Source: Przewalskia tangutica
Lineage: Eukaryota > Streptophyta > Magnoliopsida > Solanales > Solanaceae
Direction of reading: 5' to 3'
DNA length: 64,000 nucleotides
Assembly: GCA_029844215.1 (NCBI GenBank)
Contig: CM056724.1
Location: forward strand, 38,974,446 to 39,038,445
A program made the position numbers and the translations under genes. Shown in pieces: positions 1-9,361 of the stretch (the stretch's first letter is position 1; each line of letters starts with the position of its first letter). The notes beneath the pieces are model-generated. The model ran no database searches, was not told the origin of the DNA, and saw nothing but the letters and a program-made list of their open reading frames with translations.

Positions 1-716
1 ATATGCATGAGACCTCTCTTATGCCAGAGGTCGGCCTAAACGCCAGATATGCGAAATTATGATAAATAAGTCCAAGCCGTTAAACTGCAATGTTTCGTTG
101 GAAATGGCGACCAAATGACGGTGCACTTTTTTCCAATTTCGCGTCGCGACTGTGCTTGATCCGTCTATCATTATCACGCTACACATATATGCTTATTGGT
201 CGACGGGTTGTGAAACCCAACGACAATTTGGTGGATTTCTTAATCGTGGAGACGATACCAAGGATCGACTCACCTAGGGTGTATGCATGCATGACTTAAA
301 ATAAAGAGGGCGGTATAGCTCTATCTTAAATTTTCTAAGATTTGGCTTACTAGACACAATAGTTCCCGAGCGGACTACTGAGCGGTAGGCTACGCTGCCA
401 TCGGATGGTCCCACGCTCCCGCGCCTTTGCCAACTCTCCTAAAATTGGGTAATTGAAAGAAATTTTGCGGGTGCGTACAACACACCTCGCGTGCAGTGTG
501 TGATAGTGTTAATTTTCCAGAATGGAGGAAATATGAGCGGAATGTCAATTTAAGGAAAACAATAAAGGAATGTAGCAATTAAAGTAGTTAATTACAAAAT
601 AAAAGCAAATAATATAAAACATTTACAACAAATATAAAAGCAAAATAAGGCGCAATATTTAATTAACCTGGGTTTGTTATGATCAAGAACCTGATATCCC
701 AGCGGAGTCGCCATGC
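1..716 (-). mobile_element. Leader (5' untranslated part) of Tat/Ogre-type element A, cut by the window edge
   Basis: This is the transcribed leader between the 5' LTR (717-3056) and the coding part, which lies left of the window. It matches the leader of the Ogre-like element downstream in two blocks: about 1-95 resembles 33105-33200, and about 100-716 resembles 34590-35247. Shared landmarks are the 'cctctnttatgccagaggt' palindrome, 'ataccaaggaycga' and 'gcggtatagctctatc'. The 1.33-kb ORF1 that lies between these blocks in the Ogre-like element is absent here. No real coding frame is visible. Confidence 0.8.
697..713 (-). other. Primer binding site of element A (tRNA-Arg type)
   Basis: Read on the minus strand this begins TGGCGACTCCGCTGGG, three bases after the LTR end. 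That is the PBS type known for Ogre/Tat elements, complementary to a tRNA-Arg 3' end. It is one G shorter than the usual form. It fixes the minus orientation of element A. Confidence 0.8.
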
Positions 717-1751
717 TGTCGCGCTCGTTTTTTACCTCGGGGGTCTGAACGGTATCTGCAACGTTGCTCTTTGGCACGGTTCCCTGGATGGAGCAATAAT
801 GTTGTTTTTAGGGAGTCGCCACCTAATTATTTAAGTGAATTAGGACACTTGATTTATTGCAATAAAAATACTGCAATTGACCTCCATTTAATGATCTGCG
901 AAATTAGTGAGATTCTGAATCAGGGTTCTTTATTATCCTAAAGGGAAGGGGTTAGGCACCCTTTAAGATCCGCTAACTTGCGGTTATTCGTTCAAATCTA
1001 GGTTAATTATTTATTGCCTTTTTATTCTACCTATTCTAAGCATTTTTTAATAATTTATAATTAAAATAAAATGCAATACAGAATAATAAAACTAAAATTA
1101 AATGCGACATAAAAATAAAAACTTCTGAACATCTTTTAGCCCTTTTTAGGTCTTCTGCACAAGATGATCTCCGGGTACCTGCATAAACACTTAGTAAAAG
1201 TGTTAGTAATAGAATAAATAATTTTAAAGCAATGACATGAATTAATAAGTAAAGCCAAAATAAATAAATCCGTCTTTTGCACAGAGGAGGCCTTGGAAAT
1301 CAGACGAGAATTCCTTCATCGGCCAATATTGTTAAAAGCAATAAAATAAATAAAACCTTCAGATCCGCGCCAAAACAGTTATAGTTTTAAACACGGAGGG
1401 CTCAGATATATATAAAAATAAAGTGGGACATCCTAAACAAGTGCGGCTGCGAGAATTCGCCCTACCAGCGCATGTTGGTTATCCTGTGTAAGTAGAAGAA
1501 ATCATCAACGCCCAGAAAGCTTCATTTATTGTATTTTCCGTCTTTGCAACTGTGGAGGCCTCAAAAATCGACGGATAACTTTTTCATCGGTCAAACAAGT
1601 GTAGTATCTTGTTCAAAAATCAGTAAAATATCAAATATTCAAATGCAGAAATCTGTTCCTTCAGTTTAATAAAATAAAATCAAGCTTGTCGAAACCAGTC
1701 CGATAAAATAGCCAAAATCAATAACAAAATGGCCGAAAATCAGTCCAAAGT

Positions 1752-1855
1752 CAGTAGCAACATAGCAAAATCAGTAGTCAAATGGCCTACAGACCAGTAG
1801 CAACATAGCAAAATCAGTAGTCAAATGGCCAACAGATCAGTAGCAACATAGCAAG
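1752..1855. repeat. 43-bp tandem repeat in the LTR, about 2.4 copies
   Basis: Units start at 1752, 1795 and 1838 with 'cagtagcaacatagcaaaa'. The first two are almost identical and the third is cut short. It lies in the transcribed part of the LTR, next to the hairpin array. Confidence 0.8.
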
Positions 1856-1876
1856 TATAACAGCAACAACAACATC

Positions 1877-2071
1877 GCCGGAGTTCTCAGACTCCGGCCA
1901 GCTACCTAAACAAAATAAAAATCAGTCCAACAACACAAAAGCAAACCGACGAACATCGCCGGAGTTTTGCAAACTCCGGCCAAATACCAAAAGCGGGAAA
2001 TCAGTCCGACAACCAACAACAAAAACCAAAAATTAAACCAACAGGGGTCGCCGGAGTTTAAAACTCCGGCG
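1877..2071. repeat. Three spaced GCCGGAGT...ACTCCGGC hairpins in the LTR
   Basis: Inverted repeats lie at 1877-1898 (8-bp stem, 6-base loop), 1958-1980 (10-bp stem, loop TGC) and 2049-2071 (11-bp stem, 1-base loop), spaced 81 and 91 bases apart. Equivalents occur in the solo LTR at 16781, 17014 and 17116. They lie downstream of the TATA box, so they would be in the RNA leader. Confidence 0.8.
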
Positions 2072-2485
2072 AGATACAAAATTTCCAAATCAGTCTAAAT
2101 AAGAGTATGCCAACATATCTAAAAAGGAACCAAACCCAAAACCGCGAGGGTGACGGCGACTGGCAGTGGGTTGGTATGGTGTGTCGGCGATGGGTGTTCG
2201 ACGGGTTTGGGGCGACGGGAGAGGAGAGAGGAGTGAGGGGAGTGCTGGTTCAGGGCAGTAGTGGTTCGCTGGTGGTGATGGGAAAGATGGGTTCGCCGGT
2301 GAGACTGGCGGCGACGGGGACGAGGGAGAGTGAGACGGGGTAAGTATAGAGAGGGACTGAGGTCTGTTTAAAGGGGTAGGGTGCGCGGTGTGAGGTTTGA
2401 GTTCGCGAGTTTTTAGAATGGCGGCGCGGCGGTGAGAAATGTAATGTCATTTGTTGGGCTGATTTTGTTGGGGGGAAATGTTTTT

Positions 2486-2494
2486 GTTTTATAG
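2486..2494 (-). promoter_or_regulatory. TATA box of the element A LTR
   Basis: Minus strand CTATAAAAC lies about 562 bases from the LTR start. The solo LTR of the same family has CTATATAATA about 534 bases from its start. This gives a U3 of about 0.56 kb and a long R/U5 of about 1.7 kb. Confidence 0.6.
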
Positions 2495-3056
2495 CGGTAG
2501 AATTAGGGTTTGGTATTTTTGGGGAATTAAAAGTGTGGTATTGTTTTGGGGGGGAAATGAAAAGTGGGTTTTGATTTTAGGTGGGAAAAATAAAAGAGAG
2601 TGTTTGGATGAAATTAAAAATGATGTTGGATTGGACTGATTCAAATTGTGTCTTGGACTGGACTGGTTTGACAAAAATGCAAAATGGATTGATAGTTTAA
2701 AAGCAAAATTATTTAAATGTACAAAATTATCAAAACTAAAAATGTCGATGCAATAATGATAAAATGCAATACTTAAGAAATATTTAATGCCTAATTAAAA
2801 GTAAAAATGTGGCGCCAATTAATTATTTAAAGAGATGCAAACATTATTAAAATAAACGACGGTGTAATAATAATAGAAACATAATATTAACAAAGACATG
2901 ATGCTTAATTTAAAATAAAAAGATGCAATGCCATTTTGTGAAGAAATAAACATATAATATTATGTAAAAAATGCAAAAATGATGATTAAAATGCGGTGTG
3001 CTAAAATACTTAAAATTGCAAGAAATATATGAAAAACGGGTCAAAATTGATTGTCA

Positions 3057-3700
3057 ATAGAATGTTTTAATGTCATTATGGATCAGCAAATTTTAGAGAT
3101 TAATGATCGGTTCAATGAGGTCAATTATGAGTTGCTTCTTTGTGTTGCTTGTTTGAATCCAAGTAATGATTTTGTTGATTTCAATATAGCAAAATTGGTA
3201 AGAATGACTCAGTTTTATCCGGATGACTTCTCTCTAGTTGATTGTATGATGCTTGAAAATTAACTAGAGACATATATTATGAATTTGCGATCAGATGACA
3301 GATCCACTCGATTGGAGGGGCTTGTTGATCTATCTACATTGCTTGTGCAAACACGAAAATACTTGTCGTACCCATTGGTGTGTCGGCTTTTGAAGTTCGC
3401 ATTGATTTTACCGGTAGCAACAACAAGCGTGAAAAAATGCTTCTCTGCAATAAATATTATCAAGACGGATCTACGAAACCGAATTTGTGATCAATTTTTA
3501 AATGATTGTCTTGTATGTTTTATTGAAAAAGATTTGCTTAAGAGTGCTACAAATGATGATGTAATTAAACGTTTTCAAAATATGAAAACGCGTAGGGAAT
3601 AATTATGATTTGTAAACTTTATTAAATTTGGAAACCCGGATGATTTGTAAACTTTATTAAATGTATGCACCCGGTTGGAAAATTTTTGCGTCCGCCACTG
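3057..3700 (+). pseudogene. hAT transposase C-terminal part (TTF/ZMYM1-like), remnant 1
   Basis: The translated segment shows the end of a plant hAT transposase related to the TTF-type/ZMYM1-like group: an upstream helical part (3057-3260) and a dimerisation region with 'CFSAINIIKTDLRNRICDQ' near 3437-3493, ending at a TAA at 3600. One in-frame TAA near 3261 breaks it. The 5' part was separated by insertion of the element A LTR. The element's end is probably at 3700, where 'gcgtccgccactg' is an inverted CAGTGGCGGAC terminal repeat; 'gttatctc' follows as a possible 8-bp target duplication. The same 3' end recurs at 7734. Confidence 0.75.
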
Positions 3701-4440
3701 GTTATCTCTATTGTTTGCCTCACATTTTAGTACTCTTAATTTCCATATGAGTATTGATTATAGTAGTTTGTGCTTAATATTATATTTTACTACGTAGGAA
3801 TAAACTGGTGTAAAGATGAAGAAATTTGGAGCAAATTGAATAAAAGCAGAAGAAAAAGGAAGAGGAAAGAAAAAAGGAAGACAACAAATAATGGTATAAT
3901 TAAAGGCTCATGATATACACAAGAATGGTGTAATGATATTGAGAATGAAAGACTTATGTAGCTGAAGATGAAGCGCACTGGCATGTAACCACCTTTATTA
4001 GAAGGTGACTTTTTTGGAAGACTAGATAGCAGAAGGGCTAATGGGGGCTAAGAAATTGATTGTTGGGCTAATTTTAACGACACTCAACTTAATTTTTCCA
4101 ATAAATATATGAAATTATTTTGAATTGACTCACAAAGATAGATAATGTATACTACTTTAGAGTTTAGACCAAGTTAAGTAGAATTATATTCAAAGGAAGC
4201 TTTGTGTGTGTTTTGGTCTAGAAAGGTAGAAATATGAATTGTTTAACTCTTTTGAATAAAATTCCAATCTTTTACTTGATTTAAACTAAAAATCGAATTC
4301 TTCACAAAGTCTTTTCATTCCAAAATGCCATGAAAAGATATGTAAAGGCAAGACTTTACTCCCTACTTTTATACATATCTCTTAAACACCTTTTTAAATA
4401 AATAAATACCTTAACCACAATATTGGGATTAGCAAGAATG
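3701..4440. other. Unassigned AT-rich spacer
   Basis: No gene, terminal repeat or recognised element was seen. There is a purine-rich tract at about 3840-3885, and short frames without family resemblance. It is flanked by the hAT end and the copia-like LTR region. Confidence 0.4.
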
Positions 4441-5524
4441 ACTAGTGTGAGTTTTAATAATTGACAAAGAAAATGCACACGATGAATGAACTAGTTCTAT
4501 GAACTTGATCTATCAGAAGGCAGATACAGTACAGAGCTAAATAAATCTGGCTTAGAGCAGAGGTGGAATGAACCAGGTCTGAAAATATGTTCCTTCTGAG
4601 ACACAACAACAATAAAGAAACGTATGCAAGGAACTGGTCCAGGAACATGTTCCTTCTCAAAGTCCTACCGCAATTAGAATTTGTGTTTTGTGGTAAAGAA
4701 TTGGCATACAAGACGGTAGGATTTTGTACCATTCTTATCAAGATATTTTAGAGTCCTATAATGAAATAAAATATGTGTGAAGATGTAATAATCCTAAACC
4801 AACACAAACCCTATTCTATCATGATGGGTCATATCATGTAAGGTTTAGGTCAGCCGCATGATGAAGACAAATTGTTGTCAAGTCTTGTCGTGAAGAAACT
4901 TAGGCACTCACAAAGATAGAAAGTCAGAAAATTGAGCAAACCAGCCAAGCAATAATTGAGAGAGTTATGATTTCATTACTGCAATCCTAATACTACAAAG
5001 AAGATTAAAGGAGTTGTTCTACTGAATAATGTTTTCCAGTTCTTAAGTCTAGAATCTTATATTAGGTTGTTCAGAGAGTTATACATTTATCTGTTTTATT
5101 AGAAGCAATTATAATAGATTTACAAGTTAGTCAAATTCAACTTCAAATTTGAGTTTAATTTGAATGTTGCTTACTAGTCTGGGTAGATAAGTGAGATAGG
5201 AGTTAAAGTTTATAGTTCTTAGGTTACAGTTTGTGACTTGAATTTATATAGGCTCACTTTGTAGTGGAGTTGGAGATAAATTCTATAGAGATGGAGGTCG
5301 TGATTTTACCCATGTGATATGGGTGGTTTCCACATAAAAATACCGTGTCCTTATGTTACTGCTATTTACTATTCCAAAAATGCTACACATAGAACATGGA
5401 GAGTAACATGTTCCGTCATATTCGCAAAAAGTAGGTATCACATAGGATAGGCAACTTAGTGCAAAATAACAATTGGAACTAGATAAGGTTCTCTTCAACA
5501 AGATTAACACCTTAAGAGAAAACT
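4441..5524 (+). mobile_element. Probable copia LTR and leader, degraded
   Basis: The region directly precedes a copia-type gag start and contains repeated '(ccagg)aacatgttcctt' phrases, which I associate with Solanaceae copia LTRs. A weak PBS-like string 'ggtatcacatagg' (near 5432) resembles the initiator-Met PBS TGGTATCAGAGC. LTR ends cannot be fixed because no second LTR is present in the window. Confidence 0.4.
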
Positions 5525-6885
5525 ATGATGAATATTGCACCTCCCATAGGACACTGTGAAGGTCAATCCATTCATCGACCACCACTGAAAAATATTACGC
5601 TTAGTGGAAAATCGGATGGAGGACCAATTGCAAGGTGACGATTATGAATTGTGTGAAAGGATTACTGATGGTTTAAAATATCCCACCAAGAAGGGTTCAG
5701 ATGGAATAATTGTCTCAAAGGAGATGAGCGAATGCAAGGAAGATGACTACAAAATCTTCAAGAAAAACGTTAAGGCAAAGAATGTCTTGATCTGTGGACT
5801 TGGACCTGACGAGTACAACAAAATTTCTATTTGTACCACTGAAAAGAAAATCTAGGATGCATTGGTGAATTCACATGAACGGACCAATCAGGTTAGAAAA
5901 TTCAGAAAAGTCATGTTTGCTACAGATTTTAAAATTTTCAAATCTCTAGTTAATGAATTTACTTCTCTTGTAAAAATCATTAACACAGAAGACTCAGTTG
6001 AAAAAATCTTGAGAACACTACCAATGACTTTCCAGACGAAAGTCACCACTATAAGAGAAGTCAAAGACATATGAGATATGTCCTTGGATGAGTTGGTAGG
6101 CAACTGAAAACCTATGAGATGGATATGGAAAATTCCAAGAATATTAAATCGAAGTTTTGAAAGATCTTTGGCATTGAAAGTTATTTAGAGTGACAGTTCT
6201 GAAGAATATGAGGAAGAAATAACATTGATCACAAGAAACTTCAAAATGTTTCTTACGAAGGAGAGACAAAATGGTAGAAGAAATGCATATGGAAAGGGAA
6301 GAGGTGAAAAACCTCAAACTACTGGTTGTTTCAAGTGCAAAAAAAATTGATCACTTGATCAAAGACTGTCCTATGTGGGAGATCGAATAGAAGAAAGAAA
6401 GAGCTGAAAGAACAAGCTAAAAGAAGAGTTTCAGGGTAGAAGAAGCAAATGAACGCATAAGGTGCTAAAGGCTACTTGGGACTTCAGGGATGATTCAGAA
6501 GCAGAAACAAATCACCATGCTTTGATGGTCATTGGAAATAGATTTAGAGATCGAGGAAGATACAAAGGTAAACATCTCTGACTAAGAGATAAGCTTGATT
6601 TACTTTCTAAGAAAAGTTTGACCTCATTAATGAAGTTCTTAATTGAAGAAAACCTTCAAACAAAGTCAAAAAGAGATTAGTTGTTACATGTATGAGATAT
6701 GAGTTTATTGTTATAGAGACTAATAAAAAAAAAATTGAAGTCTGTCGTCTGAAGGAACAAGTAAATCAACTTGGTTCAGCAAATGCAGGTTTAAGATATG
6801 AAGTTCTTAAACATACTACAAATAGGAAATCTGTTATAGATAGTCAGCTTCTCAAAATCGAATATGGCCTAACTATAGCTAGAAA
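5525..6885 (+). pseudogene. Copia gag (UBN2-type) pseudogene
   Basis: Starting at the double ATG at 5525, the frames give a copia gag: 'RMEDQLQGDDYEL' (about 5613-5651), the helical gag core through 6074, then a CCHC-type knuckle remnant around 6330-6375 (GCFKCKK...DH...KDC, frameshifted). A coiled-coil tail with 'VCRLKEQVNQLGSANAGLRY' lies at about 6742-6801. At least five stops or shifts are present. There is no protease, integrase or RT afterwards; hAT coding sequence begins around 6886, joined in frame. Confidence 0.65.
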
Positions 6886-7734
6886 AAATATTGATATTGC
6901 AGATTTTTTAAACATGATTTCCACTTTATTAAATATTGTTGGAGCATCTTGTAAGCATAAAAACATTATTCGACAAAAACAAATACAAAAAGTGGCGGAA
7001 GAAATCGAGAGTGGTTTGCTTGAGACAGGGAAGAGATTAAATCAAGAATTAAGTCTTAAGAGGGTTGTGGATACACGTTGGGGGTCTCATTATAAATCAT
7101 TATTGAACTTGGTTGCTTTGTTTTCTTCTGTTCGTGTGATGCTACAGATTCATCGAAAAAAGCTCAAGCAGTTGGTTTATTGGGACATTTGCAATCATTT
7201 GATTTTGTCTTTAATTTGCAATTGATGTTGAATGTACTTTCGTTCGCAAATGAGTTGTCATTAGCTTTGCAAATGAACGATACAAATATTTTGAATGTTG
7301 TGACACTTGTTAAAGTAACTAGGCAGAAATTGCAAGCGGCAAGAAATGATGGATGAGAATCTCTTCTAGGTAATATTACTTGTTTTTGCAATGAGAATAA
7401 GATTTATTGTGACGTTATGATAGGGTGGATAGTTGACAAGACGTGCTGTAATTAAGTTACTAAGAACATGACCAGAAATTAAGTTCTTCAAATTTGTCAG
7501 ACTCTATTACAATTTTGAAGCCTTTGTTACTAAGAACATGCCCAGAAATTAAGTTCTTAAAAAGATTTGCTTAAGAGTGTTACAAATGATGATGTAATTA
7601 AACGTTTTCAAAATATAAAAATGCGTAGGGGATGATTATGATTTGTAAACTTTATTAAATTTGGGCACCCGGATGATTTGTAAACTTTATTAAATGTGTG
7701 CACCCGATTGAAAAATTCTCTGCGTCCGCCGCTG
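6886..7734 (+). pseudogene. hAT transposase (TTF/ZMYM1-like), remnant 2
   Basis: The frame from about 6886 reads as the middle of a hAT transposase, with 'DFLNMISTLLNIVGASCK' and the family motif 'DTRWGSHYKSLL' near 7067-7102. After 7225 the frame decays. The last 170 bases (about 7560-7734) match 3535-3700 closely, ending in 'gcgtccgccgctg' (terminal repeat); 'ggccgtgg' follows. The dimerisation region of remnant 1 is missing here. A 33-bp duplication at 7456 and 7524 marks repair or deletion between the two parts. Confidence 0.7.
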
Positions 7735-7762
7735 GGCCGTGGAGAAATGTGAGAGCATTGGT

Positions 7763-8381
7763 CGGTTTACCCAAAAAAGGTATATTCTTAATTTGTTAGT
7801 GGTTTTAAGGATACGTTGATTAATTTGCTATAAAATATAGTAAACCATTAGCCATAAGTGAATAATGGAAACAATAAGTAAAAGAACTTAGCATGGACTG
7901 TCTTAGACTCGGATGATTTTTCCTGAGCACAATTGGTCCAAGCTAATAGTGTTCTTTAATAAAATAGCTTATGTTACAAACAAAGAACAAGAACTATGTA
8001 TAAAGCTTAAGTAATTTTGAGTGTAAGAGAATAGTTTGTGAGAATATGATATTTTTCCAACATGAAGGTTGGACTCCTTTTATAGTTATGGAATCTAGGC
8101 ATTGATATTCGAAAATCTCTCTCAAATTAAATGACATTAAGGCTAATAATGACCTCTTAATGACTAAAGAGTAATGCTTGGCGCCATATCTGGATTGAAT
8201 ATATGTTGGGTGCCTTCGGAACTTCACCCGGTGTCAAATGGCTCGGCCGTAAGACTTGTCTCAACTGCTACCTCGACTCGGGTCACGAATCTTATTCGGC
8301 TCCAAGTATATCCATATACCTCAAACTTTTGTTGTAATCTCTCCACGTCATGTCGGATTTCACCGTATACAGGTAGTCCCA
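7763..8381 (-). mobile_element. 3' LTR of element B
   Basis: It matches 18592-19070 plus 39634-39782 along its length: 'ggatacgt', 'gtgttctttaataaaata', 'aatgacctcttaatgacta', 'atatatgttgggt', 'tttcaccgtata'. On the minus strand it starts TGGGACTACC and ends near 7763. A short purine-rich string (CCAGGAAGTG, 8382-8394 minus) precedes it as the polypurine tract. The divergence between the two LTRs is clearly visible, so the insertion is old. Confidence 0.8.
8076..8085 (-). promoter_or_regulatory. TATA box of the element B 3' LTR
   Basis: Minus strand CTATAAAAGG; the same string is present in the 5' LTR at 18904-18913. Conservation in both LTRs supports it as the element's own promoter. Confidence 0.6.
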
Positions 8382-8615
8382 CACTTCCTGGATCAAAATT
8401 TACTGTAGTGATAGGAAGTGAAAATGATCCTTTCATTGTCTTCTCTTATACGTATCTTTTCAAATCACTCCAAAAAACGGGAAAATGAAATGTTTACTCT
8501 TCTCCAAACTCTTACTCACGTCCCCTTCTTCTGCAAATCTAGGCACGTGTCACTCTCTAATTGAATCGCCCATCAATTTGTTTACTGAAACGTCTTCGTA
8601 ATGATGACTTGTGCA

Positions 8616-8624
8616 CTATAAAAT
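8616..8624 (+). promoter_or_regulatory. TATA box upstream of the antisense gene of element B
   Basis: CTATAAAAT lies 65 bases before the ATG at 8689, followed by a pyrimidine-rich leader without an upstream ATG except at 8658. The placement fits a plant core promoter reading against the element. Confidence 0.5.
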
Positions 8625-8688
8625 CCTTATTCTCTTGTCCACTGCAACCTTCTTCTCATGTTCCTCAAAGAAAGCCTTCATCGTAAAG

Positions 8689-9361
8689 ATGAGCAACTAT
8701 CCAAAATATGTTCATTATATAGGCAGAACTGGTCTGAATGAAGAAAGATTACCTCCAGGCCATGAACGAGCTCGAACTTGCCAATGAGGAGAATGTGGCA
8801 TTGGAGAAAGATGTCGATTAGCTCTACAACGATTTTCAGAATCTCTACCATGAACTTGATTCACATGAGGATGTTATGCATTTACAAAATGCAAAAGGAA
8901 GACTTCCTTACTGCCAAAGTTGATCGCCTCACTACCGAACTCTCCGTGATTGATGCAGAGTGAATTTCTGAGCAGGTTGCTTTCAAGTGAAATTTTGAAC
9001 GAGATTTAAAGATGTTTCAAGATCAAGTCCCCAGCAAGCTCAAATCATCGAATAGTTGAGAACCGAGTTCAAGGCCACTACACAGAGAAATGTCTAGATT
9101 TCTGCTCAATGAGACAAAACCTTGGTTGATCAGGACCAAACTCGTGCTGATCTAGAAGTCGGTGAAGCTCGAATGGTATTGAAGACCGAGTACATAACTT
9201 AGAACGTTTGCAGGTTTACCCTAGAGTAGGTCCGAAAAGACGTTACAGACTTGGATGGAAAATTTTCAGAGGCCAAGGACCTTGAGATCAGAGCTCTTCG
9301 CCGGATGAATATTGAAAGCTCCGAGGATGACTTAGAGGACTCTGATCCTGAATTCGACTAA
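8689..9361 (+). pseudogene. Antisense coiled-coil gene (extra ORF) of element B, broken
   Basis: Lies between pol and the 3' LTR on the strand opposite to gag-pol. Across frames the translation is a charged, Leu/Glu-rich coiled coil: 'MNELELANEENVALEKDV' (about 8763-8816), 'KVDRLTTELSVIDAE' (about 8919-8963), and an acidic tail with 'SSEDDLEDSDPEFD' ending at the TAA at 9359. Stops and shifts break it into at least five pieces; it probably began at the ATG at 8689 or nearby. Tat-lineage elements are known to carry extra ORFs in this place, often antisense; their function is not established. I recognise no enzyme motif. Confidence 0.6.

Larger units (their letters stand above)
717..3056 (-). 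mobile_element. 5' LTR of Tat-type element A (2.34 kb)
   Basis: On the minus strand the LTR starts TGACAATCAATTTTGACCCG and ends in CGAGCGCGACA, followed by the PBS. It is the same family as the solo LTR at 16101-18445 in opposite orientation: same ends, near-equal length (2340 and 2345), a TATA box at a similar distance, and hairpin arrays in the middle. Its outer edge abuts the hAT remnant, so it was inserted there; the five bases at the outer edge are ATAGA, but the partner flank is outside the window. Short frames inside it are shadows. Confidence 0.88.

Noticed and set aside
2107..2450. Frames of 66-78 codons in G-rich sequence
   Set aside because: They are in the R/U5 part of the element A LTR and are not kept in the solo LTR of the same family.
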